Shown here piece by piece: positions 16,701-25,009 of a DNA stretch of 64,000 nt; the stretch's first letter is position 1, and each line of letters starts with the position of its first letter. The notes beneath the pieces are model-generated. The model was not told where the DNA came from and searched no databases. It saw only the letters and a program-made list of their open reading frames with translations. The position numbers and the translations under genes were made by a program. The stretch is from an uncultured Rhizobiaceae group bacterium. Lineage in GTDB: Bacteria; Pseudomonadota; Alphaproteobacteria; Rhizobiales; Rhizobiaceae. The stretch spans positions 124,001 through 188,000 of the forward strand of contig CALGMR010000002.1 of NCBI GenBank assembly GCA_937958815.1, read 5' to 3'.

Positions 16701-16812
16701 GGCCAATGCGCCGGATGCTGTTGTTCAGGAAAATCGCGATCGTTTGGCAGAGCTTGAAGAGAAACACGAAATTGTGAACGAAGCGCTGCAAAGGGTTCGG
16801 TCATTCAATTGA
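13729..16812 (+). CDS. valS: Valyl-tRNA synthetase, with a long insertion in the catalytic core
   Basis: Class I synthetase that charges tRNA(Val). From ATG 13729 (AGGAC upstream) it has 1027 residues, longer than the common 900-950. The HIGH motif is HMGH (52-55) and KMSKS is at 674-678; the editing (CP1) domain contains TTRPETMLGDGAVAVH; a C-terminal coiled coil ends the protein. Between IPVWYGP (485-491) and RDPDVLDTWF (from 588) lie about 96 residues, against roughly 35 in E. coli ValRS, so about 60 residues are inserted near the catalytic core. An in-frame start at 13699 is less likely because the ribosome binding site favours 13729. Confidence 0.96.
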   Translation: MLEKNYDANSVEPRIAKKWDEAKAFAAGAGAREGADPYAIVIPPPNVTGSLHMGHALNNTLQDILIRYQRMLGNNVLWQPGMDHAGIATQMVVERKLNAEDKKRTDFSRPDFIDKIWEWKEESGGTIFNQLKRLGASCDWSRERFTMDEGLSEAVREVFVSLYNEGLIYRGKRLVNWDPHFETAISDLEVENIDVDGHMWHFKYPLAADPETGKPATYEYVEKDEDGNVTLTETRDYISIATTRPETMLGDGAVAVHQSDERYAPIIGKLCEIPVGPKEHRRFIPIITDDYPDKDFGSGAVKITGAHDFNDYMVAKRNDIPMYRLMDTKAALRADGAPYAEEAAKAKAIVESGELPDENTVDAINLVPDEYRGLDRYDARKKVIAAITAEGNAVMTTDEEGNPIPLVEKNKMQQPTGDRSKVVIEPMLTDQWFCDAETLAKPALASVKEGRTNFVPKTWENTYYNWMENIQPWCISRQLWWGHQIPVWYGPKPSDVVAAKEHADLVNAGTDLNVYRDAAWLRSIARFEIFAMHTFQDNPKSYSSVLGEVVDVGELDSWKVVEVESPEAAMHHLTSSLIEGKLEYPVYRDPDVLDTWFSSALWPFSTLGWPDKTKELETYYPTNTLVTGFDIIFFWVARMMMMGNHFMKDDAGKIVEPFHTVYVHALVRDKDGQKMSKSKGNVIDPLELMDKYGTDALRFTLSIMAAQGRDVRLDEDRIVGYRNFGTKLWNATRFAEMNEVKHAEGFKPEDAKLQVNRWILTELSKTIEDVSEGIEKYRFNDAAGAAYKFVWNTFCDWHLELLKPIFNGDDAAAKAEAQAVAAYVLDEIYKLLHPFMPFMTEELWAETAESRDTLLCHAEWPKPQVQDQAAADEINWLIELVSEVRSVRTEMKIKPSLEMQLVIVGASDETKARLERNDAAIRRLARMSDVSLGGEAPEGSAQIVVGEATVCLPLKGLVDFAAEISRLEKEIEGIDKDLKVVGGKLNNEKFVANAPDAVVQENRDRLAELEEKHEIVNEALQRVRSFN

Positions 16813-16875
16813 TTGAAAGTTAAAGCTGAATCCCGTCTTTTTCAGTTGTGGTATTTTTGTGACAAGGGTGCATTG

Positions 16876-16893
16876 ATTGACCTATTGGTCAAT
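16876..16893. promoter_or_regulatory. Perfect inverted repeat ATTGACC-TATT-GGTCAAT upstream of the FadL-like gene
   Basis: A 7-bp dyad with a four-base centre about 85 bases before the FadL-like start. The symmetry and position suggest a transcription factor operator; no T-tract follows, so a terminator for valS is less likely. Confidence 0.45.
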
Positions 16894-16977
16894 GGCCAGT
16901 CTTGTTGAGTGCATCTGATAGGGGTACTTTTTGTCGCAGCAAATGTTGTTTGATCGAGGTTTCGGGGGAGTGCAATA

Positions 16978-18231
16978 ATGGGTTCTATCTTTAAAAGTGC
17001 CGGGATTTTGGCGGCTAGTGCGTTGTTTGCAACAGCTGCTCAGGCTGGTGGTTTTGACCGCGGTGGCGTGAAAATTGATCAGCTGTTCGACAGCCAACGT
17101 TACACTATGGACAGTGAAGTCAGCATTGTCTTGCCTCAGCGAACCATCAAAAACGTCACACGCTCAGCCAACCTTGGCGGTGGGTTTGGACTTCTGCCCC
17201 AATCGACAGCTTCTATAGATGTGGATGCAGATTATGTGGTTCCAAGATTTGGAATCAAAGCTGGATTTGGCGACTCAATCGATTGTTTGGCGGCTTATTC
17301 TCAACCGTTTGGTGCTGATGCAGACTATGGAACAAACAACGCATATTCCCCAACATCGGTAGAGTTTTCCATAGACACTGATGATTACAGCTTAACCTGC
17401 GCTTACAAATTCAAAACCAGTCTCGGACAATTCCGGGCGATTGCAGGTGTGTCATATCTTGAAGTGGAAGCATTCCAGTCCCGTCAAACATTTGGCGATT
17501 TTGCAGCGCTTGGGGAGTCAGTGGTTATTAGCCCGCTTATTCCTGCAATCAATCCGCAGGGCCTCGGGCTCTTCAACTTAGAAGACGAAGCGTTTGGGTG
17601 GCGCGTGGGCGCGGCATATGAAAAACCAGAAATCGCGTTGCGCGCGTCATTGGTTTATAGCAGCAGATACGATCTGGATGGTCTTTCAGGAACGGTCAAT
17701 TCCACAGCCTTAGGTGGTTTGGGAACAACTACGCCTGTAACAGCATCCACAGAAATTCCCCAATCCTTAGAATTTAAGTTTCAAACGGGCATAGCCCAAG
17801 ACACTTTGCTGTTTGGTTCATTAAAGTGGCAGCAGTGGAGCAGATTGGGCGTTATTCCAATTGTCGGGGTAACCAGTCCGACTACTGGCGCGCCGTCCGA
17901 CGTTTCTTTTGATCCACTTTATCGCGACGGGTACACCGCTTCACTTGGTATAGGTCGAAAATTTTCCGATGAATTGAGCGGTTTGGTTTCTCTTGGATAT
18001 GATCGTGGAACATCAACCACAACCGGAACTCAAACGGATACTTACACGATATCTACGGGCATTTCTTATCAGGCCAATGATAACCTGGAACTAAGATTTG
18101 GTGGTCTTGCTGGCATTTTGACCAGTGGGTCTTCCACTCCATCTGGTGGAGACCCTGCTAACGATGTGTCGTTTTCATTCGATGATGACTTCGTCGGAGC
18201 GATCAATCTTTCTGCCAAGCTCAAGTTCTAG
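16978..18231 (+). CDS. OmpP1/FadL/TodX family outer membrane transporter
   Basis: Predicted 14-strand outer membrane beta-barrel for hydrophobic substrates such as long-chain fatty acids. The 417-residue protein has a clear signal peptide (MGSIFKSAGILAASALFATA then AQA at residues 21-23, cleaved before Gly24), followed by alternating amphipathic strands. Strand-like repeats include EFKFQTGIAQDTLLFGSLKW and SLGIGRKFSDELSGLVSLGY, and it ends in a C-terminal Phe (AINLSAKLKF) as barrel proteins do. The start ATG 16978 has GGGGGAG upstream. It is alone between valS and clpP with its own upstream inverted repeat. The substrate is not evident. Confidence 0.87.
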   Translation: MGSIFKSAGILAASALFATAAQAGGFDRGGVKIDQLFDSQRYTMDSEVSIVLPQRTIKNVTRSANLGGGFGLLPQSTASIDVDADYVVPRFGIKAGFGDSIDCLAAYSQPFGADADYGTNNAYSPTSVEFSIDTDDYSLTCAYKFKTSLGQFRAIAGVSYLEVEAFQSRQTFGDFAALGESVVISPLIPAINPQGLGLFNLEDEAFGWRVGAAYEKPEIALRASLVYSSRYDLDGLSGTVNSTALGGLGTTTPVTASTEIPQSLEFKFQTGIAQDTLLFGSLKWQQWSRLGVIPIVGVTSPTTGAPSDVSFDPLYRDGYTASLGIGRKFSDELSGLVSLGYDRGTSTTTGTQTDTYTISTGISYQANDNLELRFGGLAGILTSGSSTPSGGDPANDVSFSFDDDFVGAINLSAKLKF

Positions 18232-18290
18232 TTGAGCATCAAACGATCAGATTTATGCCGTTGTAAAACGCTATCTTAGGGCGGAAATTA

Positions 18291-18316
18291 GCTGCTCACA
18301 TCGCCGTGTGGGCAGC
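18291..18316 (+). terminator. Hairpin after the FadL-like gene (weak terminator candidate)
   Basis: GCTGCTCACA (18291-18300) pairs with TGTGGGCAGC (18307-18316) with one wobble and a six-base loop. No T-tract follows, so it may stabilise the 3' end rather than terminate. Confidence 0.4.
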
Positions 18317-18380
18317 AATGTGGTTGTAGGACGCGTCCACAGCACTATATTGGCTTTTCATTTAGACAATTCCACTCACA

Positions 18381-18419
18381 TTAACATTGCTTTAGTCAGT
18401 GACGTATCAAGTAGTCACT
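18381..18419. promoter_or_regulatory. clpP upstream region: inverted repeat and CtrA-like box
   Basis: AGTGAC (18398-18403) and GTCACT (18414-18419) form an inverted repeat 35 bases before the clpP start. Just upstream, TTAA-N7-TTAG (18381-18395) is one base off the CtrA consensus TTAA-N7-TTAA. Both are suggestive only. Confidence 0.3.
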
Positions 18420-18453
18420 ACGCGATTCTATTTTTGAAGAAGAAAGGCATCCG

Positions 18454-19089
18454 ATGAAGGATCCAGTCGAAACCGCCATGAACCTTGTTCCAATGGTTGT
18501 AGAACAAACCAACCGTGGAGAGCGTTCTTACGATATTTTCTCGCGCCTTTTGAAAGAGCGTATCATTTTCATCACGGGCCCAATTGAAGACAGCATGGCT
18601 GTTTTGGTTTGTGCGCAGCTTTTGTTCTTGGAAGCTGAAAACCCTAAGAAAGAAATTTCGCTCTATATCAACTCACCCGGTGGTGTTGTGACATCGGGTA
18701 TGGCGATTTACGACACTATGCAGTTCATCAAACCTGCAGTGGCAACCCTTTGCATGGGCCAGGCGGCCTCTATGGGATCTTTGCTTTTGACTGCTGGCGC
18801 CAAGGACATGCGCTTTGCATTGCCAAACGCACGCGTAATGTTGCACCAGCCTTCAGGTGGCTTCCAAGGTCAGGCGTCTGACATTGAGCGCCATGCGCAA
18901 GACATCATCAAGCTCAAGCGCCGCTTGAACGAAGTGTATGTAAAGCACACGGGCCAAGACTACGACAAAATTGAAAGCACCCTTGATCGCGATCACTTCA
19001 TGACCGCAGACGAATCCGTGGAGTTCGGAATCATCGACAAAGTGATTTCGTCACGCGCCGAGATTGAGGGCGACAGTTCAGATTCCTAA
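18454..19089 (+). CDS. clpP: ATP-dependent Clp protease proteolytic subunit
   Basis: Serine peptidase that forms the two-ring tetradecameric chamber degrading proteins fed by ClpX or ClpA. It has 211 residues. The catalytic Ser106 is in MGQAASMGS and His131 in MLHQPSGG; the triad Asp lies in the following LDRDHFM region. The N-terminus (about 14 residues) is a short processed-type leader typical of bacterial ClpP. It precedes clpX by 221 bases, the common order; the long gap with large inverted repeats suggests that clpX also has separate regulation. Confidence 0.97.
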   Translation: MKDPVETAMNLVPMVVEQTNRGERSYDIFSRLLKERIIFITGPIEDSMAVLVCAQLLFLEAENPKKEISLYINSPGGVVTSGMAIYDTMQFIKPAVATLCMGQAASMGSLLLTAGAKDMRFALPNARVMLHQPSGGFQGQASDIERHAQDIIKLKRRLNEVYVKHTGQDYDKIESTLDRDHFMTADESVEFGIIDKVISSRAEIEGDSSDS

Positions 19090-19116
19090 GTTTTTGTGAG
19101 CGCGAATGTCACAATT

Positions 19117-19295
19117 TTGCGAATCTTTTGTTCGCGTTAAGGGAAATTTGAAGTCGTTCTTGTTAGTTTCGCCACGTTGTGGCGTAATTGGCGCAACAAT
19201 AAGTGTTCGCAAATGTGCGAAATCGCATTGCGAACACATTGTTCCATAGGTTTTGTGGAGCAGGGCATTTGTAAAAAGTGAACGGAAGACCGTTC
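19117..19295 (+). repeat. Cluster of TTGCGAA-type inverted repeats between clpP and clpX
   Basis: The clpP-clpX gap holds several dyads. GCGAA/TTCGC flank TCTTTTG around 19119-19135. CGCCAC-GTT-GTGGCG is at 19170-19184. GTGTTCGCAA (19203-19212) is perfectly repeated in reverse as TTGCGAACAC (19228-19237), with a nested TGCGA/TCGCA inside. GAACGG-AAGA-CCGTTC (19280-19295) sits just before the clpX ribosome binding site. The TTCGCAA/TTGCGAA core recurs about four times. It could be operator DNA or structured leader RNA. Confidence 0.5.
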
Positions 19296-19310
19296 AGGTA
19301 AAGGTGGGTA

Positions 19311-20603
19311 ATGAGCAAGGTTTCAAATACCAGTGGCGGCAGCGGCGGCGATTCAAAGAACACGCTGTACTGCTCGTTTTGTGGCAAGAGCCAACACGAA
19401 GTGCGCAAGCTTATTGCTGGCCCGACAGTGTTTATCTGTGACGAATGCGTTGAACTGTGCATGGACATCATCCGCGAGGAAAATAAGTCCAGCTTGGTGA
19501 AGTCCACCGAGGGCACACCGTCTCCGCAAGAAATTCTCGACGTGTTGAACGATTATGTCATCGGCCAACCCCACGCCAAGCGCGTGTTGTCTGTTGCGGT
19601 GCACAATCACTACAAGCGTTTGAACCACGCCACAGAAGAAGATGATGTGGAATTGGCAAAGTCCAATATCATGCTCATCGGCCCGACTGGTTGCGGTAAA
19701 ACGCTTCTGGCGCAAACTTTGGCGCGTATTCTGGATGTTCCCTTCACGATGGCGGATGCCACCACGCTTACCGAAGCTGGTTATGTGGGTGAAGATGTCG
19801 AAAACATCATTTTGAAACTGCTGCAAAGTGCAGATTACAATGTGGAACGCGCACAACGCGGCATCGTTTACATCGATGAGGTCGATAAGATCACGCGTAA
19901 ATCTGACAACCCCTCTATCACACGTGATGTGTCAGGTGAGGGCGTTCAGCAAGCGTTGTTGAAGATCATGGAAGGCACAGTTGCTTCCGTGCCTCCACAA
20001 GGTGGTCGTAAGCATCCGCAGCAAGAGTTCTTGCAAGTGGACACAACCAACATTCTGTTCATTGCAGGTGGTGCGTTTGCTGGTCTTGATAAGATCATTT
20101 CAGACCGTGGTCGCAACACAGGCATCGGTTTTGGTGCGGCTGTTGAAAGCCCGGAAGATCGCAAAACTGGTGAACTGTTCAAAGAACTGGAGCCAGAAGA
20201 TCTGTTGCGCTTTGGTTTGATCCCCGAATTTGTGGGCCGTATTCCGGTTTTGGCAACTTTGGAAGATCTGGACGAAGATGCGCTGGTGCAAATTTTGTCT
20301 GAGCCAAAGAATGCTTTGATCAAACAATACCAACGTCTGTTTGAAATGGACGAGGTCAAACTCACATTCCAAGAAGACGCACTTCGCGCTATCGCTCAAA
20401 AAGCGATTGTCCGTAAAACGGGTGCCCGTGGTTTGCGTTCAATCATTGAAGCTATTTTGTTGGATACAATGTTTGAATTGCCAACAATGGATGGCGTTGA
20501 GGAAGTTGTTATTTCGGAAGAAGTTGTCAACGGCAACACTCAGCCGCTGTACATCTATTCTGACAAGAAAGAAGAAAAAGAGCCCGCTGAAAAGAGCGCT
20601 TAA
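19311..20603 (+). CDS. clpX: ATP-dependent Clp protease ATP-binding subunit ClpX
   Basis: AAA+ unfoldase that recognises tagged substrates and feeds them to ClpP. The 430-residue protein has an N-terminal zinc-binding domain with Cys21, Cys24, Cys43 and Cys46, a Walker A motif GPTGCGKT (124-131), Walker [11 protein letters not shown] (about 185-194), and the ClpP-contacting IGF-type loop (NTGIGFGAA). The sensor-2 region [10 protein letters not shown] is intact. It starts at ATG 19311 behind AAGGTGGG and ends before a strong terminator. Confidence 0.97.
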   Translation: MSKVSNTSGGSGGDSKNTLYCSFCGKSQHEVRKLIAGPTVFICDECVELCMDIIREENKSSLVKSTEGTPSPQEILDVLNDYVIGQPHAKRVLSVAVHNHYKRLNHATEEDDVELAKSNIMLIGPTGCGKTLLAQTLARILDVPFTMADATTLTEAGYVGEDVENIILKLLQSADYNVERAQRGIVYIDEVDKITRKSDNPSITRDVSGEGVQQALLKIMEGTVASVPPQGGRKHPQQEFLQVDTTNILFIAGGAFAGLDKIISDRGRNTGIGFGAAVESPEDRKTGELFKELEPEDLLRFGLIPEFVGRIPVLATLEDLDEDALVQILSEPKNALIKQYQRLFEMDEVKLTFQEDALRAIAQKAIVRKTGARGLRSIIEAILLDTMFELPTMDGVEEVVISEEVVNGNTQPLYIYSDKKEEKEPAEKSA

Positions 20604-20628
20604 TTCTTCTTAGAATTGAATTTGAAAG

Positions 20629-20655
20629 GCCCGCTCATTGAAGCGGGCTTTTTTT
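20629..20655 (+). terminator. Rho-independent terminator of clpX
   Basis: GCCCGCT (20629-20635) pairs with AGCGGGC (20642-20648) across a six-base loop, followed by seven T. Confidence 0.93.
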
Positions 20656-20669
20656 ATGTCGTAGTCCCG

Positions 20670-20697
20670 CTTGAAACGGCTGCGCAACGGCCTACCT
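20670..20697 (+). promoter_or_regulatory. Candidate RpoH (heat-shock) promoter of lon
   Basis: CTTGAAA at 20670-20676 and CCTACCT at 20691-20697 are spaced 17 bases after CTTG. The alphaproteobacterial RpoH consensus is about CTTG-N17-CYTATNT, so only one position of the -10 differs. It lies about 170 bases before lon, directly after the clpX terminator. Confidence 0.6.
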
Positions 20698-20871
20698 GAA
20701 GGCGTGAAGAACGGGCCTGTGAAACCTCCCAACATCTTAACCGTCAACACAAATTGTAGCGGTGTGACGTTGCAAACAGTGTCATTGGTTTGAAATGGCG
20801 GCTATTGTAGCGCCTAAGATTCGTATGCAGCTGATTTGGCTGGTGCGGCATAAAAATAAGGACAAGCTTTG

Positions 20872-23322
20872 ATGGCTGACGACAGCAAAAAAGACAGCTC
20901 CAAGACTGAAATAGATTTCGACGCAAATGGTGGCATGTTCCCCGTTTTGCCTTTGCGCGACATTGTGGTGTTTCCACACATGATAGTTCCGCTGTTTGTG
21001 GGGCGTGAAAAGTCGATTTCTGCCCTCGAAGAGGTGATGCAGAACGATAAACAAATTTTGCTCGTAACCCAGAAAAACGCTGGGGACGATGATCCAAAGC
21101 CTGCTGAAATGTATGACATTGGCACGTTGGCCACCGTTTTACAGCTTTTGAAGCTGCCAGATGGAACCGTGAAAGTGCTTGTGGAAGGCTATGAACGTGC
21201 ATCTGTGACGCGCTTTACGGATCGTGAGGAGTATCACGAAGCCTATGCCGTGCCGGCGCCTGATGCTGAAGAAGACGAAGTTCAAATCGAAGCCTTGTCG
21301 CGTTCGGTTGTGTCTGAGTTTGAAAACTATGTGAAGCTCAACAAGAAGGTCTCGCCCGAAGTTGTGACTGCGGTGACACAGATCGAAGACTTCGCAAAAC
21401 TGGCTGATACGATTGCGTCGCATCTGGCTGTCAAAATTTCTGAGAAGCAGGGCATTCTGTCACTCGTTTCCATAAAAGAGCGCTTGGAAAAAGTGTTGGC
21501 GATGATGGAGGGCGAGATATCCGTTCTTCAAGTTGAAAAGCGCATCCGCGGCCGCGTGAAGCGCCAAATGGAGAAAACCCAGCGCGAATATTACCTAAAT
21601 GAACAGATGAAGGCGATCCAGAAAGAACTCGGCGATGGCGATGAAGGCCGCGACGAGATGGCTGAACTGGAAGAAACGCTGGCGAAGACCAAGTTCTCGA
21701 AAGAAGCTCGCGAAAAGGCGGATGCTGAATTCAAGAAATTGAAACAGATGAGCCCGATGAGCGCGGAAGCAACAGTTGTCCGCAATTATCTTGATTGGCT
21801 GACAGGCATACCGTGGGGCAAAAAATCCCGCGTGAAAACAGATCTGATTGCCGCTGAAAAAGTGCTCGATACCGATCACTATGGTCTGGAAAAGGTCAAA
21901 GAGCGGATCGTTGAGTTTCTGGCTGTGCAAACGCGCACTGCGAAGATCAAGGGGCCAATCTTGTGTCTCGTTGGGCCTCCCGGTGTTGGTAAAACATCGT
22001 TGGGTAAATCCATCGCGAAGGCGACGGGACGCGAGTTCGTGCGCATGTCTCTAGGCGGTGTGCGTGACGAAGCTGAAATTCGCGGCCACCGCAGGACATA
22101 TATCGGTTCCATGCCGGGCAAAGTCATTCAATCGATGAAGAAAGCGAAAAAATCCAATCCATTGTTCTTGCTCGATGAGATCGACAAAATGGGGCAGGAT
22201 TTCCGCGGCGATCCATCTTCTGCTTTGCTGGAAGTGCTGGATCCCGAACAAAACAACGCTTTTGGTGATCATTATTTGGAAGTGGATTATGATCTTTCCA
22301 ACGTGATGTTCGTGACCACCTCTAACTCGTTGAACATTCCAGGGCCTTTGCTTGACCGTATGGAGATCATTCGGATCGCTGGTTACACGGAAGACGAGAA
22401 GGTGGAAATTGCGCGTCGTCACTTGATTCCCAAGGCGATCAAAAACCACGCTCTTGAAGACAAAGAGTTGTCGATTTCTGATGATGCATTGCTCAACACG
22501 ATCCGTCTTTATACGCGTGAAGCTGGTGTTCGGAACCTCGAACGCGAATTGGCAACACTTGCACGTAAAGCCGTAACAGAAATTCTGAAGTCCAAGGGCA
22601 AGAAGAAATCTGTGAAAGTGACTGACAAAAATCTAGATGATTATTTGGGTGTTCAGCGTTTCCGCTTTGGTCAAGCTGATGCGAAAGATCAGGTTGGTAT
22701 CGTGACAGGTTTGGCCTGGACTGAAGTGGGTGGCGAATTGCTGACCATTGAAGGCGTGATGATGCCTGGTAAGGGCAAAATGACGGTAACCGGCAACCTG
22801 CGCGATGTGATGAAGGAATCCATTTCGGCCGCTGCGTCTTACGTGCGTTCGCGCTCACTGGATTTCGGCATCAAGCCGCCATTGTTTGAAAAGCGTGATA
22901 TTCACGTTCACGTTCCAGAAGGCGCGACGCCGAAGGATGGTCCGTCCGCAGGTACAGCTATGGCGACCACAATCGTTTCCATGTTGACGGGCATTCCAGT
23001 GCGCCGTGACATTGCCATGACGGGCGAGATCACATTGCGGGGCAGGGTGTTGCCGATTGGCGGATTGAAAGAAAAGCTTTTGGCTGCGCTGCGTGGAGGA
23101 ATCAAGACAGTTTTGATTCCAGAAGAAAACGCAAAGGATCTGGCCGACATTCCTGAGAATGTGAAAAACGCGCTTGAGATTATTCCAGTGTCTCACCTAG
23201 ACGAGGTTCTTCCTCACGCTTTGGTCAGTATGCCTGAAGCGGTAGAATGGAATGAGGAAGAAGCAGAAGCTGCAGCATTGGCTGCAAAAGCTGACCAAGA
23301 CGCAACGGTTCTGGCTCACTAA
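20872..23322 (+). CDS. lon: ATP-dependent protease Lon
   Basis: Homohexameric AAA+ serine protease for misfolded and regulatory proteins such as DnaA or CcrM in alphaproteobacteria. It has 816 residues: an N-terminal substrate domain (about 20-220), a coiled-coil region, the ATPase with Walker A GPPGVGKT (368-375), and the protease domain with catalytic Ser692 in DGPSAGTA and Lys735 in [10 protein letters not shown]. The start is ATG 20872, with AAGGAC upstream; the preceding TTG is less likely. A heat-shock type promoter candidate lies upstream and a terminator directly downstream. Confidence 0.97.
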   Translation: MADDSKKDSSKTEIDFDANGGMFPVLPLRDIVVFPHMIVPLFVGREKSISALEEVMQNDKQILLVTQKNAGDDDPKPAEMYDIGTLATVLQLLKLPDGTVKVLVEGYERASVTRFTDREEYHEAYAVPAPDAEEDEVQIEALSRSVVSEFENYVKLNKKVSPEVVTAVTQIEDFAKLADTIASHLAVKISEKQGILSLVSIKERLEKVLAMMEGEISVLQVEKRIRGRVKRQMEKTQREYYLNEQMKAIQKELGDGDEGRDEMAELEETLAKTKFSKEAREKADAEFKKLKQMSPMSAEATVVRNYLDWLTGIPWGKKSRVKTDLIAAEKVLDTDHYGLEKVKERIVEFLAVQTRTAKIKGPILCLVGPPGVGKTSLGKSIAKATGREFVRMSLGGVRDEAEIRGHRRTYIGSMPGKVIQSMKKAKKSNPLFLLDEIDKMGQDFRGDPSSALLEVLDPEQNNAFGDHYLEVDYDLSNVMFVTTSNSLNIPGPLLDRMEIIRIAGYTEDEKVEIARRHLIPKAIKNHALEDKELSISDDALLNTIRLYTREAGVRNLERELATLARKAVTEILKSKGKKKSVKVTDKNLDDYLGVQRFRFGQADAKDQVGIVTGLAWTEVGGELLTIEGVMMPGKGKMTVTGNLRDVMKESISAAASYVRSRSLDFGIKPPLFEKRDIHVHVPEGATPKDGPSAGTAMATTIVSMLTGIPVRRDIAMTGEITLRGRVLPIGGLKEKLLAALRGGIKTVLIPEENAKDLADIPENVKNALEIIPVSHLDEVLPHALVSMPEAVEWNEEEAEAAALAAKADQDATVLAH

Positions 23323-23351
23323 ACGCTTCAAGGACCACTTAGAAATTACAC

Positions 23352-23385
23352 AGGGCGGCACGAATCGAAGCGTGTCGCCCTTTTG
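23352..23385 (+). terminator. Rho-independent terminator of lon
   Basis: AGGGCGGCACG (23352-23362) pairs with CGTGTCGCCCT (23371-23381) with one mismatch and an eight-base loop, followed by TTTGTATTT. Confidence 0.85.
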
Positions 23386-23604
23386 TATTTCCGCCCATAT
23401 GGAAACTTGAGACAGATTTGGGGTGTGAATTGCTGGTTGAAACAGCATGAGACTCAAAAAATGTTCTGATAAATCAAAAGAAAAGTGCTCAAACCCCTTA
23501 TTTCAGTGGGTTTTGGTTGCGTCGCTGCCCTGAAAATCACAAAATACGGCAACCCTAGTGAGTCGCGCGTATTGTGGGGGGATATGACAAAAAGGAAATG
23601 TCAC

Positions 23605-23877
23605 ATGAATAAACAAGAACTTATTGCATCCATGGCTGCTAAGGCTGACCTTTCAAAAGATCAGGCTGGTGCAGCTCTCGAAGGTTTTATCGATTCTGTT
23701 ACAGAATCTTTGAGCGCAGGTAATGATGTTCGTCTTTTGGGCTTCGGCAACTTCATGGTTTCACGTCGTGAAGCTAAAATGGGCCGTAACCCCCAAACAG
23801 GCGCGCAAGTTGAAATCAAAGCAGCAAACGTTGCTCGTTTCAAAGTCGGCAAAGGCCTCAAAGACAAAATCAACTAA
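23605..23877 (+). CDS. hup: DNA-binding protein HU
   Basis: Histone-like nucleoid protein of 90 residues, the standard HU length. It starts MNKQELIASMAAKADLSK, has the central LLGFGNFMVSRREAKMGRNP arm segment with the conserved RNPQTG turn at the DNA-intercalating tip, and ends FKVGKGLKDKIN. I chose ATG 23605 with AAAGGAAA upstream; a longer in-frame start at 23485 adds a sequence unlike HU. The gene follows lon, as in many proteobacteria. A small stem (AAACCC 23491-23496 with GGGTTT 23508-23513) lies in its upstream region. Confidence 0.96.
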   Translation: MNKQELIASMAAKADLSKDQAGAALEGFIDSVTESLSAGNDVRLLGFGNFMVSRREAKMGRNPQTGAQVEIKAANVARFKVGKGLKDKIN

Positions 23878-23903
23878 GTCTATTCAGACACTGCGGATTT
23901 CTC

Positions 23904-23938
23904 AAAACCCTGCGCATTGGCGTGGGGTTTTGTTTTTT
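23904..23938 (+). terminator. Rho-independent terminator of hup
   Basis: An imperfect stem of AAAACCCTGCGC with GGCGTGGGGTTTT is followed by TGTTTTTT. It ends just before the ribosome binding site (GGAG, 23939-23942) of the next gene, so read-through may supply that gene. Confidence 0.8.
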
Positions 23939-23952
23939 GGAGATAAGAAAAC

Positions 23953-24519
23953 GTGAGCCCAGTCCAAAAGAAAATCGATTTCATTCTAGAACTGGAGAAA
24001 TTGAAAGCTGTTTTGCGTCAAACAAAACCGCACAGTCTTGATCGTTTTGAAAACAGTGCGGAGCATTCTTGGCAATCCGCTATGGCTGCGTTGATTTTGT
24101 TAGAAGATGCTCCCAGCAATGTGGATGCTCTTACGGTTCTTAAAATGATGTTGATCCACGATATTGTGGAAATCGACGCAGGTGATGTGTTCACCTATGA
24201 CGAGGTGGCACGTGCCGATGTGGCTGTTGAGGAAGAGAAAGCTGCTCGAAGGATTTTCGGCCTTCTGGAAAATCCGTTGGGTGAGGAGCTCTTAAACTTA
24301 TGGCTTGAATTTGAAGCGGGGCAAACGCCTTGCGCTAAATTCGCCAAGGCGATTGATCGTGTGTGCCCCGTAATTCAAAATCTCAACACGTCGCCCAACA
24401 GTTGGCAGGCCCATGGAATCAACAGGGAAAGAGTAGTCGCCAAAAACGAAGAGATTCAAAATGCGAACCCTGAGTTGTGGACTTGTTTGAAGCGGCAAAT
24501 TGACGAAGCAAAATTCTAG
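23953..24519 (+). CDS. HD-domain hydrolase (YfbR/HDDC2-like)
   Basis: Predicted metal-dependent phosphohydrolase of the HD superfamily, similar to YfbR-type 5'-deoxynucleotidases. The 188-residue protein carries the HD ligands in the order His (RFENSAEHSW), His-Asp (MLIHDIVEIDAGD) and a later Asp (KAIDRVCPV). It starts at GTG 23953, 11 bases after GGAG. It lies alone between hup and two minus-strand tRNA genes. The fold call is firm; substrate specificity is inference. Confidence 0.85.
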   Translation: MSPVQKKIDFILELEKLKAVLRQTKPHSLDRFENSAEHSWQSAMAALILLEDAPSNVDALTVLKMMLIHDIVEIDAGDVFTYDEVARADVAVEEEKAARRIFGLLENPLGEELLNLWLEFEAGQTPCAKFAKAIDRVCPVIQNLNTSPNSWQAHGINRERVVAKNEEIQNANPELWTCLKRQIDEAKF

Positions 24520-24572
24520 GAAAGCCGTGTTTTAGGCTTGCCGAAAATTACAGCAGAATTTGTGAAAAGTGA

Positions 24573-24648
24573 TGGTGGGCGATGAGAGGCTCGAACTCCC
24601 GACATCCACGGTGTAAACATGGCGCTCTACCAACTGAGCTAATCGCCC
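24573..24648 (-). tRNA. tRNA-Val (anticodon TAC)
   Basis: Minus-strand cloverleaf of 76 nt: acceptor stem GGGCGAT/ATCGCCC, D-arm AGCTCAGTTGGTAGAGC, anticodon stem CCATG/CGTGG around TTTACAC, T-arm with GTTCGAGCC and an encoded CCA. Confidence 0.94.
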
Positions 24649-24709
24649 GGTATCAATGACCGGTTTATGTATATTCCACTTTATCCCAATGCCGAAGCCG
24701 TAAGGAAAG

Positions 24710-24786
24710 TGGCGCGAGTGACGGGACTCGAACCCGCGACCTCCGGCGTGACAGGCCGGCACTCTAACCAACTGAGCTACACCCGC
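24710..24786 (-). tRNA. tRNA-Asp (anticodon GTC)
   Basis: Minus-strand cloverleaf of 77 nt: acceptor stem GCGGGTG/CACTCGC with one G-T, anticodon stem CCGGC/GCCGG around CTGTCAC, T-arm GGGTTCGAGTCCC and an encoded CCA. It lies 61 bases upstream of tRNA-Val and is probably co-transcribed with it. Confidence 0.95.
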
Positions 24787-24864
24787 GTGGGTATGAGAAG
24801 CTATGCCTCTCAAGGTCGAGAGAGGCAATACGTTTGCTGTGGATTTAAGTCAAGCGAAGAAACG

Positions 24865-24909
24865 TCAATTTCCTGCTTAAAATGTAGGAAATTGAAACAA
24901 TCTTTTTTT
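24865..24909. promoter_or_regulatory. 10-bp inverted repeat and T-run between tRNA-Asp and nuoA
   Basis: TCAATTTCCT (24865-24874) is perfectly mirrored by AGGAAATTGA (24886-24895) around an 11-base A/T-rich centre; eight T follow at 24902-24909. It lies in the divergent region between the tRNA genes and the nuo operon. It could be a terminator for plus-strand read-through or an operator. Confidence 0.4.
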
Positions 24910-25009
24910 TGACCAAAAAATCGTGATGTGAGGCTTTGAGACGACTTGCCAACTTGCTTTGAAAACGCGGGTCGGCTACGGGGTTATTCACACGAGATAG
25001 GAGTCTGTC

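Noticed and set aside
19155-19170. A GTTC-N7-TTTC element in the clpP-clpX gap resembling the alphaproteobacterial LexA box GTTC-N7-GTTC
   Set aside because: One position of the second half is wrong and clp genes are not typical LexA targets; I cannot support it.
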